Position numbers and translations under genes: made by a program. Below, in pieces: positions 59,865 to 64,000 of a stretch of 64,000 bases of DNA. Within the stretch, counting starts at the first letter, position 1. Each line of letters starts with the position of its first letter. Under the pieces are notes generated by a model. The model searched no databases, had not been told where the DNA came from, and saw nothing but the letters and a program-made list of their open reading frames with translations. The DNA is from Prinia subflava (taxonomy: Eukaryota; Chordata; Aves; Passeriformes; Cisticolidae), in assembly GCF_021018805.1 (NCBI RefSeq), contig NC_086247.1, positions 139,169,602 through 139,233,601 of the forward strand, in the 5' to 3' direction.

Positions 59865-60190
59865 AGTATATTAAGAAAGGAATATTTTCCACTACCTACA
59901 AGGAGAGAAATCTTTGGACACATGGCTTGTGCCAAATATTTTGCTATGCTTGGTGCATCAGCAGGATTCTGGCAGGTGTCCTTAGGAAAACAGAGCACAT
60001 GTTTGTGCACATTCTGCACCTCCTCTGGGAGACACTGTTTCTGCAGATGGCTGTTTGGGTTGTGTTTGGCACCCACTGGGGACAACACAGGAAAGAAAAC
60101 AATGGTGGTGGTATTAAGGGGTATTAAAGTATTAGGTGATATTCTTACCTGGGGAAGGCAGTAGAAAAGCATGACCAGAAACTCTGAGTA
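59865..60190 (+). pseudogene. Decayed Ty3/Gypsy-type reverse transcriptase fragment
   Basis: One frame, running from 59,871 to a stop at 60,162-60,164, reads as the fingers/palm region of a Ty3/Gypsy reverse transcriptase. In order come EYFPLPTRREIF, then GASAGFWQVSL, CTFCTSSGRHCF, LFGLCLAP and finally GDILTWG. The motif order and spacing fit the family (PLPT, LDASAGFWQ, TTF.TPFGRY, PFG..SAP, DDILVWG). Both catalytic aspartate positions that are visible read Gly (in the GASAGFWQ and GDILTWG motifs), a stop lies just upstream at 59,862-59,864 and another follows at 60,162, so the copy is dead. No LTRs, integrase or gag were recognised around it. Opposite-strand frames over it (59,609-60,172) are shadows. 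Confidence 0.75.
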
Positions 60191-63100
60191 GCCAGAAGTT
60201 TACCAAAATACCAACAGTAAGTCCTGTTAAGCAGAAATAACACATCTGGGAGAGAAATTAGGATGTGAGTAGGCCACTATAAAGCCATTTCCGAAACATT
60301 TGCTTGAAGAGGCAAGAATGCTGAAGACTGCATTCCCCAGCTGTCCCTGCCAGGCTGGGGAGTGCTGACTGCTCAAGTTGTCCAGCTCCAAAGCAGCAGC
60401 CTGCTCCTATGGATAGAGCTGTCCTGAGGCTGTGGCCACAGTGCCTCGTGGCAGGCAGCCCACGGTGGCTCCTCAGGACCTGTGGCAGCTTGGCCAGCAC
60501 GTGATGTTTTTAGGCAGTGGCTTTGGCTGGAGCATAGCTCTGCTCTGGCACATGTGAAGCCAGAGACAGTAACTTGGATATAATGGGTACAAAAAGAAAT
60601 GGTGCCACTGCACTCGTGCAGAGAAGGAGGCTTCAGCCTGAAATCAGGGGTGAAAAGTAATCATGTTCTGTAAAAAGCAGTGGCTGTTGGGCTGACCATA
60701 AGCCATTGTCCCTAAGGACCTAGTAAACTTCTTATAAGGATTTGAAACTCATTTTAGCCGCTACATTTTCACCTTTGATTTAAAATCAAATGCAAATCTG
60801 AGAAAGATTTACAGCTGCAAATATATTTTCTACACCACAAATAGTCAGAGTGCAAAAACTGGAATTAAATTTCCCCGAGGTCAGTCTGATAAAAGAAAAC
60901 AGTGTAGTCTTGGACAAAATGATTTTCAAGAGCTCAAGTGCGTGTTAGGCAAAGAACCACTATGGTTTTTTGTACACTTTCCTCTAAATAATCACAACTG
61001 ATCTTTGTTGGTGACAAAGTTAGGTAGGCCTCTGGTCTGGCACTTATTTGTTCCTCTGAACTACTGGTGAGAACAGAAAGTGAAATCCATGAGCAGTGGC
61101 CCATGTACAGGTTATTTTCTCACCCTGCTAAGATGGAGTTCTTGTTGTTTGGAAGTATTTTGTTTAAAGGCACTGTGCAGTGATTCCAAAGGCACCAAAA
61201 AAATGTGCTTAAAAGGATACATGAAAGTCAACCAAGGGACTGAAAAATCTAAGAGAAGGGCCAGGGATGTTTTATATTGGCCTTAAATAAACAGTGCCAT
61301 TGTGGAAAGTTAAATATGGTAGCATCTGCCAAAAATACTACTCAAGCGAAAGAGCCTATGTTGGTAGCAAAAGAAATATCTCCCCCTCTCTCCTCTCCTG
61401 GCATGAAGCAGGCATAGGTTTGTTTATGTTGGCTATATAAACTTCATTGCTTCAAGAGAATTATTCTCAATTCCTGAAATGGATTCATTTGTAGGTATTA
61501 GAATAATAAAAAAAGGACGACCTCATGTAGAAACTCTGTTTCACTGTAGCTGATTTTTCTCCATTATCAGACATTGTGCTTGAGCTAACATAGAGACTTG
61601 GAGGGGTCTCTATGCAGAACTAGGACCCAATCAAGTCATATTTTTCAAGAGAGTCTCACACAGTCAGAGACCCCAGGAGGGTGAGCCATTTCAGTCCCAG
61701 AACACAGTATAATCAAAACAAAAAGGTTTACAATCAACCTGGGGAGCACAATTTGTCCCCTAACTGAGTAAACACAGTAGCTGCATTTTATAGCTCTGAA
61801 TTCAAGAGGTCATTCCTGCCTGAAAAAGTACCGGTGTGAGCTTAATACCCATTGAATACATCTGTAATCTGAGCCTCAGCCCGTCCTGTGGGCAGGTCAC
61901 AGAGGAAAAATATCTTCAAAACACAGAGATTTGCATGCAGAAGGATGACTCTCATGTGTCTAGAGAACCACAAAGGGCAGAAGAGGTACAAAGACTTTGC
62001 CTAATGCAACTGCAGTTGAACAATGACCGGGAATCTGCTTCTTACACAGAGCAAAATTGCACAAACCACAATTTCTCCTCCCTGGGAACACAGAGAGCAG
62101 TGGAGCTCACCTCCTGCCTGCAGCCGAGTTAGCCATTTTCTGCAAGGAGAACATTACATTTAATCCAGCAGGGAGGTCCCTATTCAGGTCTCTACCAAAT
62201 GCTGCCTTTCAGCTTAATGTTTAATCATTCAAGCTGCCCTCATGCCTTTATGAATATAATATGAAAGGGCTAGAAAAAGAACTGTTTGCCTCTAAGATTC
62301 ATTGCCATCAGATAAAATGATGATATTTATGTGGTGTGTTACACTAAAGAAAATTACTCTACTGGGGCACAGCTCAGTGCTGGCAGAAACAGTGAAAGAG
62401 ATGCTAAATTTCTGGAACTGCTGTGAAAGACTGAAGATATTTGTTATTTCAGTATCATGATAAGCAATATGTGCATTGAAATTCCATTCCATAAAAGACT
62501 ATATACTAACATTCAATCAATAAGACCTTTTGTTTTTGCGGGTTTTCCCCCCGCAGGGACTTTTTTTCAGGTCATGCCTCAGAAATGAACAATGAGCATG
62601 TAAAATTTAAACTTTTACATTAAGTAAGCTCAAGACCTGAGAAGACTGAGTGCATGTGGGGAAAAACACGAAGGATCTTCTATTCTCCACTTAATCATGC
62701 TGGTTACATTTTTCTATAGTTCTGACTTGGAGATACACGGAAATCAAACAGTATTTGTAGCATAAAAAATATTCAGTTGCCATCCTTTATGCTTTCAAAT
62801 GGAAGATGTGAAAATGCCACAGGGTGAGATTTTTATTTATGTAAATATGTATTTTTATGTTTCAAGTGTTTGTCAGGCCAGAAGAGTGTAAAAAATTGAA
62901 TTTGACAGTTAATTTCTAATCACCTCCTTTATCATCCATTGCAGTGCAGTAATAAATCCTACTTCACTTCTCTCCTGGACTCTTTTTATTCTAATCACTG
63001 CGTTTCCATGGCTGATGTTTTCATACCTCAACCTGCTTTCCTAGGCTCTAAGATGTGCTTCAGGATCCATCATCAGAGTTCCACTGTCTTGCAAAACCTA

Positions 63101-63344
63101 CAATCACCTAACATTTAGAAATACTACATTAACAAAGGGAAAGGAGTCCTTAATTGGATTTTTTCAATGTATTTAGTACATTTAGTGATGTATATCCTTT
63201 TAGCATGTCCTCTTCAGGCTTGATTCATACAAGAAAATAGTTAGCAACTAATAAAATAAGTTGATGAAACCTTTACAGAATCACTGTGTCCAGCAACAGC
63301 CCCTGGGCCAAAAATGACTTGGGAACAAGGGCAGGAAAGTTGTA
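60191..63344. other. Non-coding DNA, nothing firmly recognised
   Basis: A G+C-richer patch at about 60,330-60,560 may belong to the decayed Gypsy-like copy or be unrelated. An open frame at 61,836-62,132 has no known motif. No RNA genes or other repeats are seen. Confidence 0.35.
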
Positions 63345-63570
63345 ATGAGAGGGAATGGAAATTTTACTTTGCATAAGGAGGCCAGAAGAGCTTGACATAT
63401 TTAGTGTAGCAAAACAAAAGCTGATACAGAATGTCATTGCTTTCTATAAATATACTAGGAGGTTAAACATCAAGGAAGGGAAAGATCTTTTGAAGATAAA
63501 GTACAGTGTTGGCACAAGAACAAATGGGCATAAACTGCCCATGAATGTATTTTAACTGGAAGCTGAAAGA
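63345..63570 (+). mobile_element. Old CR1-type LINE fragment (different subfamily)
   Basis: The block 'ttgctttctataaatatact', 'aggaggttaaacatcaagga', 'gttggcacaagaacaaatgg' and 'cataaactgcccatgaatg' is the late ORF2/3' region of an older CR1 subfamily. This differs from the copies at 236-640 or 14,493-14,973. It is short, without an intact frame. Confidence 0.65.
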
Positions 63571-64000
63571 CATTATGTAGCCAGTTGAGCAGTCAGCGCT
63601 GGGGAGAGCAGGCTTCCAATGCAAGTGTGGGGGCAGGAGAGGGTTTGTAAGATGGAGTGAGAACAGCTGAGGAAAGGCATCGTGTGATGTGGCCTGGGGC
63701 TAGCGGGGAACTGGGCTCCAAGACACAGGGGGTCCCCTCCAGCCCTCTGTTCCTTTGTTTTAATTTTTCTCAAAGGTATTTGGAGATTCTGCATGGTGAT
63801 GTCTCACAGCTGGTAAAGGATATGGCTCAGAGAAGAAAAAGAAATAAGCAACATGTTTTGGCTAGCCAGATGTATGTTATTACTTTATTCCCAATTCACA
63901 GGAAATGAGCAATCATTTAGTACTGACAGGTACATACTGGAACCTACTATCTTTCTTTTAAACCTTGAAATAATGTACTACAGAAGTTTAGCATTAACCT
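63571..64000. other. Unassigned DNA at the window end
   Basis: Mixed composition. The frame at 63,657-63,908 has no recognised motif. Confidence 0.35.

Noticed and set aside
59609..60172. 187-residue minus-strand frame
   Set aside because: It lies opposite the Gypsy-like reverse transcriptase motifs, which read on the plus strand; no protein family was recognised in the minus frame.
61836..62132. 98-residue plus-strand frame with partly coding-like composition
   Set aside because: It begins at GTG, has weak splice signals and no recognised motif; evidence is too thin for a gene call.

Overview
The window looks like nuclear DNA of a bird, probably a songbird although the sequence cannot settle that. 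The evidence is several CR1 LINE fragments with the avian-type 3' end, an AT-rich background with almost no coding sequence, one compact CpG island, and one class II endogenous retrovirus of a kind common in avian genomes.

Layout. Positions 1-30,580 are AT-rich non-coding DNA with CR1 fragments (about 236-640, 6,935-7,075, 10,810-11,110, 13,611-14,440, 14,493-14,973, 20,166-20,217). They also hold one unrecognised open frame with coding-like codon use (1,392-1,802). A CpG island at about 30,580-31,660 is most simply a host promoter with a first exon. A good splice-donor match on the minus strand (31,388-31,393) suggests the gene runs leftward, which would make much of the left half its introns. 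Two more CR1 fragments follow (31,797-33,186).

The centrepiece is a complete provirus on the + strand, 35,264-44,809. It is bounded by a 6-bp target-site duplication (GCTACT at 35,258-35,263 and 44,810-44,815) and by two 866-bp LTRs in which I found no difference. Order: 5' LTR, primer-binding region, splice donor, gag (646 codons), a -1 frameshift site, one pro-pol frame (dUTPase-like remnant, protease, reverse transcriptase, RNase H, integrase), a splice acceptor, env (510 codons), polypurine tract, 3' LTR. All three frames are open. The 6-bp duplication, Gag and Pol look alpha/betaretroviral, while the Env transmembrane subunit has an alpharetrovirus-like internal fusion segment between two cysteines plus a CX6CC motif. 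Gag and Gag-Pro-Pol would come from unspliced RNA through the frameshift, and Env from a spliced RNA. Identical LTRs and open frames point to a very recent insertion.

Positions 44,816-64,000 are again mostly AT-rich DNA without recognisable genes. They contain an old CR1 piece (about 58,497-58,680), a decayed Ty3/Gypsy-type reverse transcriptase fossil (about 59,865-60,190) and another old CR1 piece (about 63,345-63,570). No tRNA, rRNA or CRISPR was recognised.
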